Origin: Nonomuraea endophytica
GTDB taxonomy: Bacteria > Actinomycetota > Actinomycetes > Streptosporangiales > Streptosporangiaceae
Length of the DNA: 64,000 nucleotides
Direction: 5' to 3'
NCBI RefSeq assembly: GCF_014203235.1
Contig: NZ_JACHIN010000026.1
Location: 1 to 64,000, forward strand
Each line of letters begins with the position of its first letter. Within the stretch, counting starts at the first letter, position 1. A program made the position numbers and the translations under genes. Below, in pieces: positions 1 to 8,516 of the stretch. The notes beneath the pieces are model-generated. The model was not told the origin of the DNA. It saw only the letters and a program-made list of their open reading frames with translations, and made no database searches.

Positions 1-1
1 G

Positions 2-82
2 GCCGACCGCACCAACCACCGAGCGGCCATCGCCATCGACGTCCTTACCGAACCCGAATCGACAACCGCCCAAGCGCCTTAA
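2..82 (+). CDS. C-terminal end of an unidentified gene (partial)
   Basis: An open frame enters from the left edge and ends in TAA at 80-82, giving 26 residues ending in TTAQAP. Third codon positions are mostly G or C, as in a real gene. It is too short to identify, and it converges on the P450 gene that ends at 99. Confidence 0.4.
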   Translation, partial: ADRTNHRAAIAIDVLTEPESTTAQAP

Positions 83-98
83 CTACCCGGCATTGGGG

Positions 99-1301
99 CT
101 AGACGGAGATCGGGAGGCGTTCCGGGCCGCGTAGGTTCATGCGGCCGTTCATCTCCACCTCGCCGTCGAAGGAGAGGGCGGGGAAACGGCTGACCAGGCG
201 TTCGATCGCGACCCTGCCCTCCAGCCTGGCCAGGGCGGGGCCGAGGCAGTAGTGGGCGCCGGCGCCGAAGGAGATGTGGTTGCGCGCCTGCTCGCGTTCG
301 ATGCGCAGTTCCTCGGCGTCCTGGCCCCAGTAGAGGACGTCGCGGTTGGCCGAGGCGAGGCAGGCCAGCACGAAGGCGCGCGGCGGGATCGTCCTGCCGC
401 CCACGGTGTACGGCTCCAGCGTGATCCGCCGGGTCTGCTGGACCGGGCTGTCGAAGCGGAGGAACTCCTCGATCGCGTTGCCGGCCAGCTCGGGGCGTTC
501 GCGCAGCAGAGCGAGCTGGGCCGGGTTGCGCAGCAGGGCGGTGACGCCGTTGGCGATGAGGTTCATCGTGGTCTCGTGGCCGGCGATGTAGAGCAGCGCG
601 ACCTGGGCGATCAGCTCGTCGTCGGAGAGCCTGTCGCCGTCCTGCTCGGCGGCGATGAGGGCGGTGAGCAGGTCCTCGGCCGGGTGGGTGCGCTTCCAGG
701 CGAGCGCCTCCCTGATGACCTGCGTCATCTCGCCGCCGGCCTTGGACACCTGCGCCAGCAGGTCCTGGTCGGCGACGGGTTCCAGGGTGCGGACCAGCAG
801 GCCGCTCAGGTCGCGGATGCGGGCGTGGTCGGCGGCGGGCATGCCGAGCAGCTTGGAGATCACCGCGAACGGCAGCGGGAAGGCCAGGGTGGCCATGAGG
901 TCGACCCGGCCGGCCGCCTGGATCTCGTCGAGCATGGAGTCGACCAGCGCGGTGATCTCCGGCTCCAGCGCCGCGACCTTGCGCGGGGTGAACACCTTGC
1001 CGACCAGTGAGCGCAGCCGGGTGTGGTCGGGCGGGTCGCGGTCGAGCATGGACATGCCGAGCACGTTGTCGCCCGCGTGGACGAGCTGGTCGCGCTGGTC
1101 GCGGACCGGGCCGGGGTCGAGCTTGCGGTCGTCCACGGACAGGCCGGCGCGCAGGAGCCCGGCGATGTCCTCGTACCCGCTCAGCACCCAGAAGCCGAAC
1201 GGGCTCTCGTGCACCGGCTCGCTCTCGCGCAGCCTGCGGTAGGCGGGGTACGGGTCGTCGGTGAAGCCGGGCTCGAACGGGTTGAACAGCAGTTCCGTCA
1301 T
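99..1301 (-). CDS. Cytochrome P450 (bacterial class I, CYP105/107-like)
   Basis: A 400-residue cytosolic P450 monooxygenase that would need ferredoxin and ferredoxin reductase partners, none of which is nearby. The I-helix oxygen-binding motif AGHETT lies at about 240-245, the K-helix ExxR at about 279-282 and the haem motif FGAGAHYCLG around the axial Cys352. The start is the ATG at 1301, preceded by GAGGAG at good spacing. An open frame extends upstream to 1748 but reads through a different gene and is not used. It lies 11 bp downstream of the small gene at 1313-1753, probably in one transcript controlled by the divergent TetR. Substrate unknown. Confidence 0.93.
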   Translation of the reverse strand: MTELLFNPFEPGFTDDPYPAYRRLRESEPVHESPFGFWVLSGYEDIAGLLRAGLSVDDRKLDPGPVRDQRDQLVHAGDNVLGMSMLDRDPPDHTRLRSLVGKVFTPRKVAALEPEITALVDSMLDEIQAAGRVDLMATLAFPLPFAVISKLLGMPAADHARIRDLSGLLVRTLEPVADQDLLAQVSKAGGEMTQVIREALAWKRTHPAEDLLTALIAAEQDGDRLSDDELIAQVALLYIAGHETTMNLIANGVTALLRNPAQLALLRERPELAGNAIEEFLRFDSPVQQTRRITLEPYTVGGRTIPPRAFVLACLASANRDVLYWGQDAEELRIEREQARNHISFGAGAHYCLGPALARLEGRVAIERLVSRFPALSFDGEVEMNGRMNLRGPERLPISV

Positions 1302-1312
1302 CGGAGCACTCC

Positions 1313-1753
1313 TCAAGCGGTGGACGTGCGGGGTACCAGCCACCGGCAGCGGCGGCGTGGGGGCGGGATGCGCGGCAGCCGTACCTCGTGGACTCCCGTC
1401 GCGGCGTGCAGCGTGCGGCGGTGGTGCGCGTCCAGGTCGGCGAGGGCGGGACGGCCCGCGTGGGCGTCCAGCAGGAACCGCGCCCCGGGCATGGCGGCGG
1501 ACAGGTCGAGCCAGAGCGCGGTCAGCGCCGCGTCGATGTCGGGCGGCCAGTCCTCCAGCAGGGCGTCGAGGCGGGCGTCGAAGGCCCGGTACCAGCGCAG
1601 TTGCACCTCGCGCAGGAGCCCGTCGAAGTCCCCGAACTCCGCCGTCACCCGCGTCGCCAGCTCGCCGGTGACGTGAGGGCGGCCGGTCGCGGCGATGTCG
1701 GCGAGTACGGCGTGCACGAGCTGATGGCGTTGGCGCGACGATTCCCACGACAT
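1313..1753 (-). CDS. Small hypothetical protein upstream of P450
   Basis: A 146-residue acidic, helix-rich protein I do not recognise. The start is the ATG at 1753, preceded by an AGTAGGT-like ribosome site; an ATG at 1780 is possible but lies inside the operator. It ends 11 bp before the P450 and starts 54 bp from the divergent TetR gene, so it is most likely the first gene of a TetR-controlled P450 operon. It has no signal peptide, membrane segment or cysteine motif. The Pro/Arg-rich tail contains RIPPPRRR. Confidence 0.7.
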   Translation of the reverse strand: MSWESSRQRHQLVHAVLADIAATGRPHVTGELATRVTAEFGDFDGLLREVQLRWYRAFDARLDALLEDWPPDIDAALTALWLDLSAAMPGARFLLDAHAGRPALADLDAHHRRTLHAATGVHEVRLPRIPPPRRRCRWLVPRTSTA

Positions 1754-1777
1754 CGGTGACCTACTTAGCGTCGGAAA

Positions 1778-1810
1778 CATACACTGCGTATGTCGTATAC
1801 TCTGCGTATG
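1778..1810. promoter_or_regulatory. Paired operators between P450 operon and TetR gene
   Basis: There are two copies of a 15-bp palindrome: CATAC-ACTGC-GTATG at 1778-1792 and TATAC-TCTGC-GTATG at 1796-1810. They are 18 bp apart centre to centre and share the central CTGC. The second copy ends on the ATG at 1808, so bound repressor would cover the TetR start. TATACT at 1796-1801 could also be a -10 box. This is inferred to be the binding site of the adjacent TetR. Confidence 0.75.
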
Positions 1811-2410
1811 CCTCCTGTCAAGAGCCGCCGGGAGCAGTACTCCCAGGCGACCAAGGCCGCGCTGCTCGAAGCGGCAACCCGTCGATTCGCCGAGCACGGC
1901 TTCGCCGCCACCGCGCTGGAAGACGTCGCGGCCGACATCGGCGCCAGTCGCGGTGCGGTCTACCACCACTTCGCCAACAAGTCGGCGCTCTTCGAGGCGG
2001 TGCTCGACCTGCTGGAGAAGGAGATGGTCCGCCAGGTGGTCGAGGCGAGCGCGAACGCCGACGGCCCGTGGCAGGCGGCGATGGCGGCGACCGAGCAGTT
2101 CCTGGAGTGCTGCTGCGACCCGGTCTACGGGCGGGTCGCCTGGCAGGAGGCGCCGCAGGCGCTGGGCTGGCACCGCTGGAAGGAGTTCGAGGCGGAGTAC
2201 GCCTACGGGCTGATCGAGATGCTGATCGCCTCGCTGGTCGAAGCTGGAGAGGTTCCGGCCATGCCGATGGAGCCGATGACGCGCATCACCTTCCACATCC
2301 TGGGCGCGGCGGGGATCGCGCTGGCCGAGACGCCGGAGGCGGACAAGCAGCGGGTGAAGGCCGACTATCTCCTGACGATCACCCACCTGCTCGGCGGTGC
2401 CCGACTTTGA
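1808..2410 (+). CDS. TetR/AcrR-family repressor
   Basis: A 200-residue regulator. The N-terminal TetR helix-turn-helix spans about residues 12-58, with the typical FAEHGFAATALEDVA and GASRGAVYHHFANKSALFE stretches, followed by an all-helical ligand domain. The start is chosen at ATG 1808, since ATG 1790 adds only six residues. There is no Shine-Dalgarno upstream and the start sits in the operator, so the message may be leaderless. It is divergent from the P450 operon and probably represses both itself and that operon. The UvrA-like gene follows 83 bp downstream on the same strand. Confidence 0.92.
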   Translation: MPPVKSRREQYSQATKAALLEAATRRFAEHGFAATALEDVAADIGASRGAVYHHFANKSALFEAVLDLLEKEMVRQVVEASANADGPWQAAMAATEQFLECCCDPVYGRVAWQEAPQALGWHRWKEFEAEYAYGLIEMLIASLVEAGEVPAMPMEPMTRITFHILGAAGIALAETPEADKQRVKADYLLTITHLLGGARL

Positions 2411-2493
2411 TGGCAGGTTGAGGGTTTTCCGGGATTCACCTCGGTGTTTTCCGGCAAACCTTTCACGGCAGGGTCAATGGAATAATTCACTAC

Positions 2494-4770
2494 ATGCAGC
2501 CTTCGGATTACGACGCCGCAGACAACCACGACTTCATCCAGGTCCGCGGAGCCCGAGAGAACAACCTGAAGGGGGTCTCCCTCGACCTGCCCAAGCGCCG
2601 GCTCACCGTCTTCACCGGTGTGTCCGGGTCGGGGAAGTCCTCGCTCGTCTTCGACACGATCGCGGCCGAGTCACGCCGGCTGATCAACGAGACCTACACC
2701 GCGTTCATCCAAGGTTTCATGCCGCCGCTGTCGCGGCCCGAGGTGGAGTCGCTGCACAATCTGAGCGCCGCCATCATCGTCGACCAGGAGCGGATGGGGG
2801 CCAACGCCCGTTCGACGGTGGGCACGGCGACGGACGCGTACACGATGCTCCGGATCCTGTTCAGCCGGCTGGGCGAGCCCTTCGTCGGGCCCGCCCCGCA
2901 CTTCAGCTTCAACCGCGCCGAGGGCATGTGCCCGGCGTGCGAGGGCCTGGGCAAGGTCACCGACATCGACGTCGACGAGCTGATCGACAAGGACAGGACG
3001 CTCAACGAGGGCGCGGTCACCGCCCCCGGCTACGGCGTCGACACCTGGTACTGGCAGATCATCGTCAACTCCGGCTACTTCTCCCCCGACCGCAAGCTCA
3101 GGGACTTCACCCCCGAGGAGTGGCAGCTCCTCCTGTACGCGCCGGTCACCAAGGTCAAGGTCGGCACGAGCAACCTCACCTACGAGGGCCTGGTCCCCAA
3201 GATCAGGAAGCAGTTCATCGGCAAGGAGCGCGACGCGATGCAGTCGGCCGCGCGCGCCTTCGCCGACCGCGCCATCAAGCTCGGCACCTGCGCCGACTGC
3301 GGCGGCTCCCGGCTCAACCAGGCCGCCCTGTCCTGCCTCATCGACGGCCGCAACATCGCCGACTGCTCCTCCATGCAGATCAACGACCTGGCCGAGTTCG
3401 TCCGCGGGCTCAAGGGCGCCGGCGTCGGCCCGATGATCGACACCCTCGGCACGACCCTCGACTCGCTGGTCGAGATCGGCCTCGGCTACCTCAGCCTCGA
3501 CCGCGAATCCGGCACGCTGTCCGGCGGCGAGTCGCAGCGCGTCAAGATGGTCAGGCACCTCAGCTCGCCCCTGACCGACGTCACCTACGTCTTCGACGAG
3601 CCCACCGCCGGCCTGCACCCGCACGACATCCAGCGCATGAACGACCTCCTGCTCCAGCTGCGCAACAAGGGCAACACCGTCCTGGTCGTCGAGCACAAGC
3701 CGGAGACCATCGAGATCGCCGACCACGTCGTCGACCTCGGCCCCGGCGCCGGTTCAGCGGGCGGCGAGCTCTGCTACGCGGGCGACCTCGACGGGCTGCG
3801 CGCCTCGGGCACCCTGACCGGCCGCTACCTCGACCATCGCGTACGGCTGCGCGAGACGTTCCGCGCCCCGACCGGCCACCTGCCCGTCACCGGCGCCACC
3901 CTGCACAACCTCAGGGGCGTTGACGTCGACATCCCCCTGGGCGTGCTGACCGTCGTCACCGGCGTGGCCGGATCGGGCAAGAGCTCGCTCATCCACGGCT
4001 ACGTGTCCGGCGGCGACGGCGTGGTCGTCGCCGACCAGTCGCCGATCCGCGGCTCCAGACGCAGCAACCCTGCGACCTACACCGGCGTCCTGGACCCCAT
4101 CCGCGCCGCCTTCGCCAAGGCCAACGGCGTCAAGCCCGGCCTGTTCAGCGCCAACTCGGAAGGCGCCTGCCCGGCCTGCAAGGGCATCGGCATGATCTAC
4201 ACCGACCTGATGATGATGGCCGACGTCGGCTCGGTCTGCGACGAGTGCGACGGCAAGCGGTTCACCGCCGAGGTGCTGTCGTACCGGCTGCGCGGCAAGA
4301 ACATCAGCGAGGTCCTGGCCATGTCCGCCGAAGAGGCCCGCGACTTCTTCACCACCGGCCAGGCCAGGACGATCCTCGACCGCCTCAACGCGGTCGGCCT
4401 CGGCTACCTCGGCCTCGGCCAGCCCCTGACCACCCTGTCCGGCGGCGAACGCCAGCGGCTCAAGCTCGCCATCCACATGGCCAAGAACGGCTCCACCTAC
4501 ATCCTGGACGAGCCCACAACCGGCCTGCACCTGGCCGACGTCGACCAGCTCCTGGCCCTGCTGGACCGGCTGGTCGACGACGGCAACACCGTCATCGTCA
4601 TCGAACACCACCAGGCCGTGATGGCCCACGCCGACTGGATCATCGACCTGGGGCCCGGCGCCGGCCACGACGGCGGCCAGATCGTCTTCTCCGGCACCCC
4701 GGCCGACCTGATCGGCCAGGGCGCCTCCCTGACCGCCCAGCACCTGCGCAAGTACGTGAACGCCGGCTAA
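2494..4770 (+). CDS. UvrA-like ABC ATPase, drug-resistance (DrrC) type
   Basis: A 758-residue double-ATPase UvrA paralogue, shorter than housekeeping UvrA (about 950), like the DrrC/UvrA2 proteins linked to resistance to DNA-binding drugs. Walker A motifs are GVSGSGKS at about 42-49 and GVAGSGKS at about 490-497. Signatures LSGGESQR (about 342) and LSGGERQR (about 648) each precede DEPTxGLH Walker B motifs. Two zinc modules are visible, with CPAC/CADC at about 146/266 and CPAC/CDEC at about 559/582. The UvrB-binding insertion is reduced. It overlaps convergently with the flavoprotein stop. Its role is inferred as removal of drugs from DNA or repair-linked self-protection. Confidence 0.93.
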   Translation: MQPSDYDAADNHDFIQVRGARENNLKGVSLDLPKRRLTVFTGVSGSGKSSLVFDTIAAESRRLINETYTAFIQGFMPPLSRPEVESLHNLSAAIIVDQERMGANARSTVGTATDAYTMLRILFSRLGEPFVGPAPHFSFNRAEGMCPACEGLGKVTDIDVDELIDKDRTLNEGAVTAPGYGVDTWYWQIIVNSGYFSPDRKLRDFTPEEWQLLLYAPVTKVKVGTSNLTYEGLVPKIRKQFIGKERDAMQSAARAFADRAIKLGTCADCGGSRLNQAALSCLIDGRNIADCSSMQINDLAEFVRGLKGAGVGPMIDTLGTTLDSLVEIGLGYLSLDRESGTLSGGESQRVKMVRHLSSPLTDVTYVFDEPTAGLHPHDIQRMNDLLLQLRNKGNTVLVVEHKPETIEIADHVVDLGPGAGSAGGELCYAGDLDGLRASGTLTGRYLDHRVRLRETFRAPTGHLPVTGATLHNLRGVDVDIPLGVLTVVTGVAGSGKSSLIHGYVSGGDGVVVADQSPIRGSRRSNPATYTGVLDPIRAAFAKANGVKPGLFSANSEGACPACKGIGMIYTDLMMMADVGSVCDECDGKRFTAEVLSYRLRGKNISEVLAMSAEEARDFFTTGQARTILDRLNAVGLGYLGLGQPLTTLSGGERQRLKLAIHMAKNGSTYILDEPTTGLHLADVDQLLALLDRLVDDGNTVIVIEHHQAVMAHADWIIDLGPGAGHDGGQIVFSGTPADLIGQGASLTAQHLRKYVNAG

Positions 4771-6131
4771 GCGAGCGGCGGGATGGTGTGGTTGACCCGG
4801 AACAGGTGCTCCGGGTCATACACCGCCTTCAGCGCGGCCAGCCGCCGGTAGTTCTCCTCGGTGTAGGCCAGCCTGACCCGCTCGGGCGCGGAGTCGGGGT
4901 CGAACAGGAACCCCGGCAGCATGGCTCCGGTGTCCCAGCGCCGGAGCCGCCGCAGCACCGCGTCGGAGACCTCGCGCGTCACGCCGGCCTGCCCCGGCGG
5001 GGCCGGCATCCGCATCCACAGGTGGAAGGCCGCGCCCTGGGTGCTGACCGCGTGCGCGCGGCCGGGCGGCCGGTTCAGCGCGCCACCCAGGTGGCGCAGC
5101 TCGATCCCGGGGTACGGCCCGCCGTCCGCCGACGGGTCGATGAACGAGACCAGTTCCGCCACGGCCTCGTCGTCCAGCTCGTTCAGCAACGCGCTGCGCA
5201 GGTGCGCCCTGACGGGGTTCTTGGGGTCCTGGTAGATCCCGGTGATCTCGGTGTACGGCATCGCCCGCACGGTGTCCTTGTCCGGCCCGAGCGCCCGCAA
5301 CGGCTCCACCAGCCGCGCACCCCGCTCCTCCGCCCCCGCGAACACCACCCTGACCTGCACGAGCGAGCGCCCGCGGAACTCCCCGGGCAGCTGCGGCAGG
5401 TCGGGAAAGCGCACCAGCGTCACCGAGGACGACATCTCATCCGGCTGCTTCTTGGCCCAGGCCAGGTAGGAGCCGAGCACGTGGGCCGCGTGGCCGGGGT
5501 CCTCGCCCGGATAGGAGAGCTCGCCGCCGTAGATGGCCCGCAGCGGCTTCAGCTCGATCTCGGCGGCGACCACGACGCCGAAGTTGCTCTTGCCGCCGCG
5601 CACCGCCCAGAACAGGTCCGGCTCCCGGCCGGGCGAGACGGTGCGGAGCCGGCCGTCGGCGGTGACGACGTCGAGGGAGCGGACGTGGTCGGCGGCGAAG
5701 CCGTACGTGCGGGCGGTCAGCGGGAGCCCGCCGCCGGTGAGGTAGCCCATCACGCCGACCTCGCCGGAGGAGCCGGACAGCGGCGCGAGGCCGTGCTCGG
5801 CCGCCGCGGCGATCACCTCGCCCCATCGCAGCCCGGCGCCGATCCGCGCGGTGGCGGCAGCGGGGTCCACCGACAGTTCGCGCAGCTGCGAGGTGGCGAT
5901 GAACACGGCGCCGTCCGCGGGGACCGACTTGCCGTGCCCGGTCGACTGCACCGCGATCGGGCGTCCTTCCCACGCCGCGAGCCGTACGGCGGCGGCCACG
6001 TCGTCGGCGTCTGCGGCGACCACGACCACCGAGGGCCGGTGCTCGACCGTGAGCAGCCAGCCGGAGATCGCCTCGTCGAAACCATCGTCACCGGGATATA
6101 GCGTGCGGCCCCGGATGTCCAGATCAGTCAT
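4767..6131 (-). CDS. FAD-dependent oxidoreductase, berberine-bridge type
   Basis: A 454-residue PCMH/VAO-fold flavoprotein without a signal peptide. His66 in STGHGKSV occupies the position that normally carries 8-alpha-histidyl FAD. The usual second anchoring Cys is replaced (GSSGEVGVMGYLTGGG), so flavin attachment should be monocovalent. The C-terminal BBE segment ends near RVNHTIPP. The gene faces a MarR across a region full of CCAA/TTGG palindromes and should be induced when that repressor leaves. Its stop overlaps the UvrA-like stop. The substrate is unknown; relatives oxidise sugars, phenolics or polyketide alcohols. Confidence 0.9.
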   Translation of the reverse strand: MTDLDIRGRTLYPGDDGFDEAISGWLLTVEHRPSVVVVAADADDVAAAVRLAAWEGRPIAVQSTGHGKSVPADGAVFIATSQLRELSVDPAAATARIGAGLRWGEVIAAAAEHGLAPLSGSSGEVGVMGYLTGGGLPLTARTYGFAADHVRSLDVVTADGRLRTVSPGREPDLFWAVRGGKSNFGVVVAAEIELKPLRAIYGGELSYPGEDPGHAAHVLGSYLAWAKKQPDEMSSSVTLVRFPDLPQLPGEFRGRSLVQVRVVFAGAEERGARLVEPLRALGPDKDTVRAMPYTEITGIYQDPKNPVRAHLRSALLNELDDEAVAELVSFIDPSADGGPYPGIELRHLGGALNRPPGRAHAVSTQGAAFHLWMRMPAPPGQAGVTREVSDAVLRRLRRWDTGAMLPGFLFDPDSAPERVRLAYTEENYRRLAALKAVYDPEHLFRVNHTIPPLA

Positions 6132-6146
6132 GTGCCCTCACTTTCA

Positions 6147-6210
6147 TTGGCCAACCCAACGTTGGCGCGACCAACAATACACAGAATCGTGGGTCTGGCC
6201 AACGGCTTGG
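6147..6210. promoter_or_regulatory. CCAA/TTGG operator cluster, flavoprotein/MarR
   Basis: The 91-bp divergent spacer contains TTGGCCAA (6147-6154), the perfect palindrome CCAACGTTGG (6156-6165), TTGG-CGCGA-CCAA (6162-6174) and CCAA-CGGC-TTGG (6199-6210). Overlapping inverted sites of this kind suit a MarR dimer. Regulation of both flanking genes is inferred. Confidence 0.7.
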
Positions 6211-6222
6211 TAGATTGCCGCC

Positions 6223-6669
6223 GTGGACACCTCAGAGGGCAAGCCGCCGGAGCGGCTGCGAATGTTGCCGAGCAGGCTGACCAACCAGGCCGCGCTGACC
6301 GCCAACCGGATCGTGGACCAGGCCCTCGCCAAGGGCGGCGTCCGGCGCTACCACTACGCGCTGCTCGCCACCCTGGAGGAGTTCGGGCCGGCCAGCCAGG
6401 CCGGACTCGGCCGCCGCACCGGCATCGACCGCAGCGACATGGTGGCCACCGTCAACGAGCTGGCCGAGAAGGGCCTCGTCAACCGCGAACCCGACCCGGA
6501 GGACCGCCGGCGCAACATCATCACGATCACCTCCGGCGGCCGGCGCCACCTCACCGAGCTCGACCGGTTGCTGGCCGACGCCCAGGACGAGTTCCTCAGC
6601 CCGCTGCCCGCCGCCGACCGCCGGCACCTGATCGACCTGCTCACTCGTCTCGTCGGCGAGCGCCCCTGA
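6223..6669 (+). CDS. MarR-family regulator
   Basis: A 148-residue winged-helix repressor starting at GTG 6223. The recognition helix and wing are visible as TGIDRSDMVATVNELAEKG followed by the DPEDRRRN wing turn typical of MarR, about residues 65-100. It is divergent from the flavoprotein gene and likely controls it and itself. Its 3' end overlaps the end of the convergent histidine-kinase gene by 29 bp. Confidence 0.92.
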   Translation: MDTSEGKPPERLRMLPSRLTNQAALTANRIVDQALAKGGVRRYHYALLATLEEFGPASQAGLGRRTGIDRSDMVATVNELAEKGLVNREPDPEDRRRNIITITSGGRRHLTELDRLLADAQDEFLSPLPAADRRHLIDLLTRLVGERP

Positions 6670-7801
6670 CCTGTTCGACCTGGAAGCGGACGGTGACGTC
6701 CAGGCCGCCTGCCGGGCGGGCCGTGGTGGAGATCGAACCGTCTTGCGCGGCCGCGATGCCGTACACGATGGACAGGCCGAGCCCGAGGCCCGCGTCGCCG
6801 CGCGTGCGGACGCCCTCCCCGCGCACGAACGGCTCCCGCCAGCGCTCCACCTGGTCCGGCGTCAGGGGCGGGCCGGTGTTGGAGACGCGTGCGAACGGCT
6901 GCCCGCCCTCGACCCCGGTGACCACCTCGACCCGGCCGCCCGCGTGGTTGTAGTGGACGGCGTTGTCGATCAGATTGCCGATCATGCGTTCCAGCAGGAC
7001 GGGATCGCCCGTCATCCGGGCGGGCCGCAGCTCGCGCCGCACCGCGATGTCCCGGGACTCCCCCGCGACCCCGGCGAGAACGCCGGTCGCGACCTCGGCG
7101 AGGTCCACGTCGCGTCCGGTGATCCGGCCGCTCTGGGTGTGGGCCAGGGTGAGCAGGCCGTCGAGGATGCGCCGGCTCTGGTCCACGGCGGCGCTGACGT
7201 CGTGGGTCATCGCGAGCAGTTCGGCCGTGCCCGGCCGGTCGTCGAGGGTGACGTCGATGGCGGTGCGCATGGTGGCCAGCGGGGTGCGCAGCTCGTGGGC
7301 GGCGTTGGCGGTGAACATCCGCTGGCTGTCCAGGGCCTGGTCACGCTCGGCCAGGCCGGTCTGGATGCGGTCGAGCATCCCGTTGATGGTGCGGGCCAGG
7401 GTGGCCAGTTCGTCCGCGGGCGTGGTGACCGGCACCCGTTCGGAGAGGTTCTCAGCGGACAGGCGGCGCGCGGTCCCCGAAATGGTGCGGATCGGCCGGA
7501 GCACCCGCCCGGCCACGAACCAGCCCAGCGCGGCGGCCAGCCCGGTCACCACCGCGAGCGAGATCAGCGCCTGGTTCAGGAACTCGGAGAACGTGGCCGC
7601 CTCCAGCCGCCCGGCGATCGTCCAGAGCCGTTGCCGCGCCATCGCGGCATAGCCGGGATCGGCGGAGGTGCCGACGACGTCGAGCGACAGGCGGCGCCCC
7701 AGGTTGCGGCTCATCAGGAAGTACGTCAGCCCGGTCAGGACGACGCCCGCCGCCAGGACCAGGAGCGTGTAGAGAGCGGCGAGCCGGAAGCGGGCGGTCA
7801 T
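6641..7801 (-). CDS. Sensor histidine kinase (OmpR-type partner)
   Basis: A 386-residue membrane kinase. It has a first transmembrane segment at about 9-30, a short extracellular part, a second segment at about 79-100, and HAMP at about 101-155. The H-box is FTANAAHELRTPL with His169, the N-box GNLIDNAVHYN, and the G-box GLGLGLSIV. The start ATG at 7801 overlaps the response-regulator stop (ATGA), the normal coupled order. The regulator upstream has lost most of its receiver domain, so this kinase may be an orphan. The signal is unknown. Confidence 0.92.
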   Translation of the reverse strand: MTARFRLAALYTLLVLAAGVVLTGLTYFLMSRNLGRRLSLDVVGTSADPGYAAMARQRLWTIAGRLEAATFSEFLNQALISLAVVTGLAAALGWFVAGRVLRPIRTISGTARRLSAENLSERVPVTTPADELATLARTINGMLDRIQTGLAERDQALDSQRMFTANAAHELRTPLATMRTAIDVTLDDRPGTAELLAMTHDVSAAVDQSRRILDGLLTLAHTQSGRITGRDVDLAEVATGVLAGVAGESRDIAVRRELRPARMTGDPVLLERMIGNLIDNAVHYNHAGGRVEVVTGVEGGQPFARVSNTGPPLTPDQVERWREPFVRGEGVRTRGDAGLGLGLSIVYGIAAAQDGSISTTARPAGGLDVTVRFQVEQVRGARRRDE

Positions 7802-8264
7802 GCCCCGATCCGGTAGCCGGCGCCGGTCACGGTCTCGACGAGCGGCGGATCGCCGAGCTTGCGGCGCAGCGTGCCGACCGTGATCCGGACCGCGTTGGTG
7901 AACGGGTCCGCGTGCTCGTCCCACACCTTGTCCAGCAGCGTCTCGGCGCTCACCACGTCGCCACCGGCGGTCAGCAGCAGTTCGAGCACGCCGAACTCCT
8001 TCGGCGTCAACGCCAGCGACCGGCCTGCCCGTTCGGCGCCGCGCCGCGCGGGGTCCAGGGCGACGTCGGCGGCGCGCAGCACCGGCGGACGAGCGGGGGC
8101 GCTGCGCCGGACCAGCGCGCCGACCCGGGCGATCAGCTCGGAGAAGGCGAACGGCTTGCCGAGGTAGTCGTCGGCGCCCAGGACGAGCCCGTCCACCCGG
8201 TCGGCGACCTCGGCGGAGGCGGTGAGCATGAGAATCCGCGCCCCGCCCTGCTCGGCCAGCCGCC
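7798..8264 (-). pseudogene. OmpR-family response regulator, N-terminally truncated
   Basis: The trans-activation (winged-helix) domain is intact (SLALTPKEFGVLELLL to VTGAGYRIGA). Before it only the end of the receiver is left, from about RRLAEQGGARILMLTA through GADDYLGKPF, which includes the conserved Lys. The phospho-acceptor Asp and the acidic pocket are missing. Similarity stops near 8264, where coding for a different gene begins on the other strand. An internal ATG at 8229 could give a 143-residue product without a working receiver. It overlaps the kinase start by 4 bp. Confidence 0.85.
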
Positions 8265-8507
8265 TACGACCATCCCACGGACGACACGCGCACCCGCTTT
8301 CCCATCAAACCCGACCGGATCAGCCTCGGCGACACCGTCCGGCACGACGCGGCCGGCATCGCCGAACCGCCGTCCATGGGTCCGGGACCCGGTCAGTCCC
8401 GCCCGTTCGGATTCGACGTCATCGCCAACTACAGCCACGACTTCCTCAGGAAGTTCGCCATCACCTTCGACTACACGCACATGGACCTGTACGTCGGCGG
8501 CGCCTGA
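8262..8507 (+). pseudogene. C-terminal remnant of a retropepsin-like aspartyl protease
   Basis: A frame with strong G/C third positions and no start codon runs from the junction to TGA at 8505-8507. It ends with FLRKFAITFDYTHMDLYVGG, which resembles the last strands of bacterial clan AA aspartyl proteases (typical pattern DxLRRFxVTFDYxRRRLYL). The catalytic DTG region is missing. The fragment abuts the truncated response regulator with no spacer, indicating a deletion that removed the 5' ends of two formerly divergent genes. Confidence 0.6.
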
Positions 8508-8516
8508 AACGGGCGG

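Noticed and set aside
2397..3923. Long plus-strand open frame (508 codons) inside the UvrA-like gene
   Set aside because: It is rich in Arg/Pro/His low-complexity sequence with no motifs, while the overlapping frame has two complete ABC ATPase domains. A shadow of GC-rich coding.
4767..4770. Possible frameshift joining the UvrA-like gene and the flavoprotein
   Set aside because: The genes are convergent and simply share overlapping stop codons; both proteins are full length.
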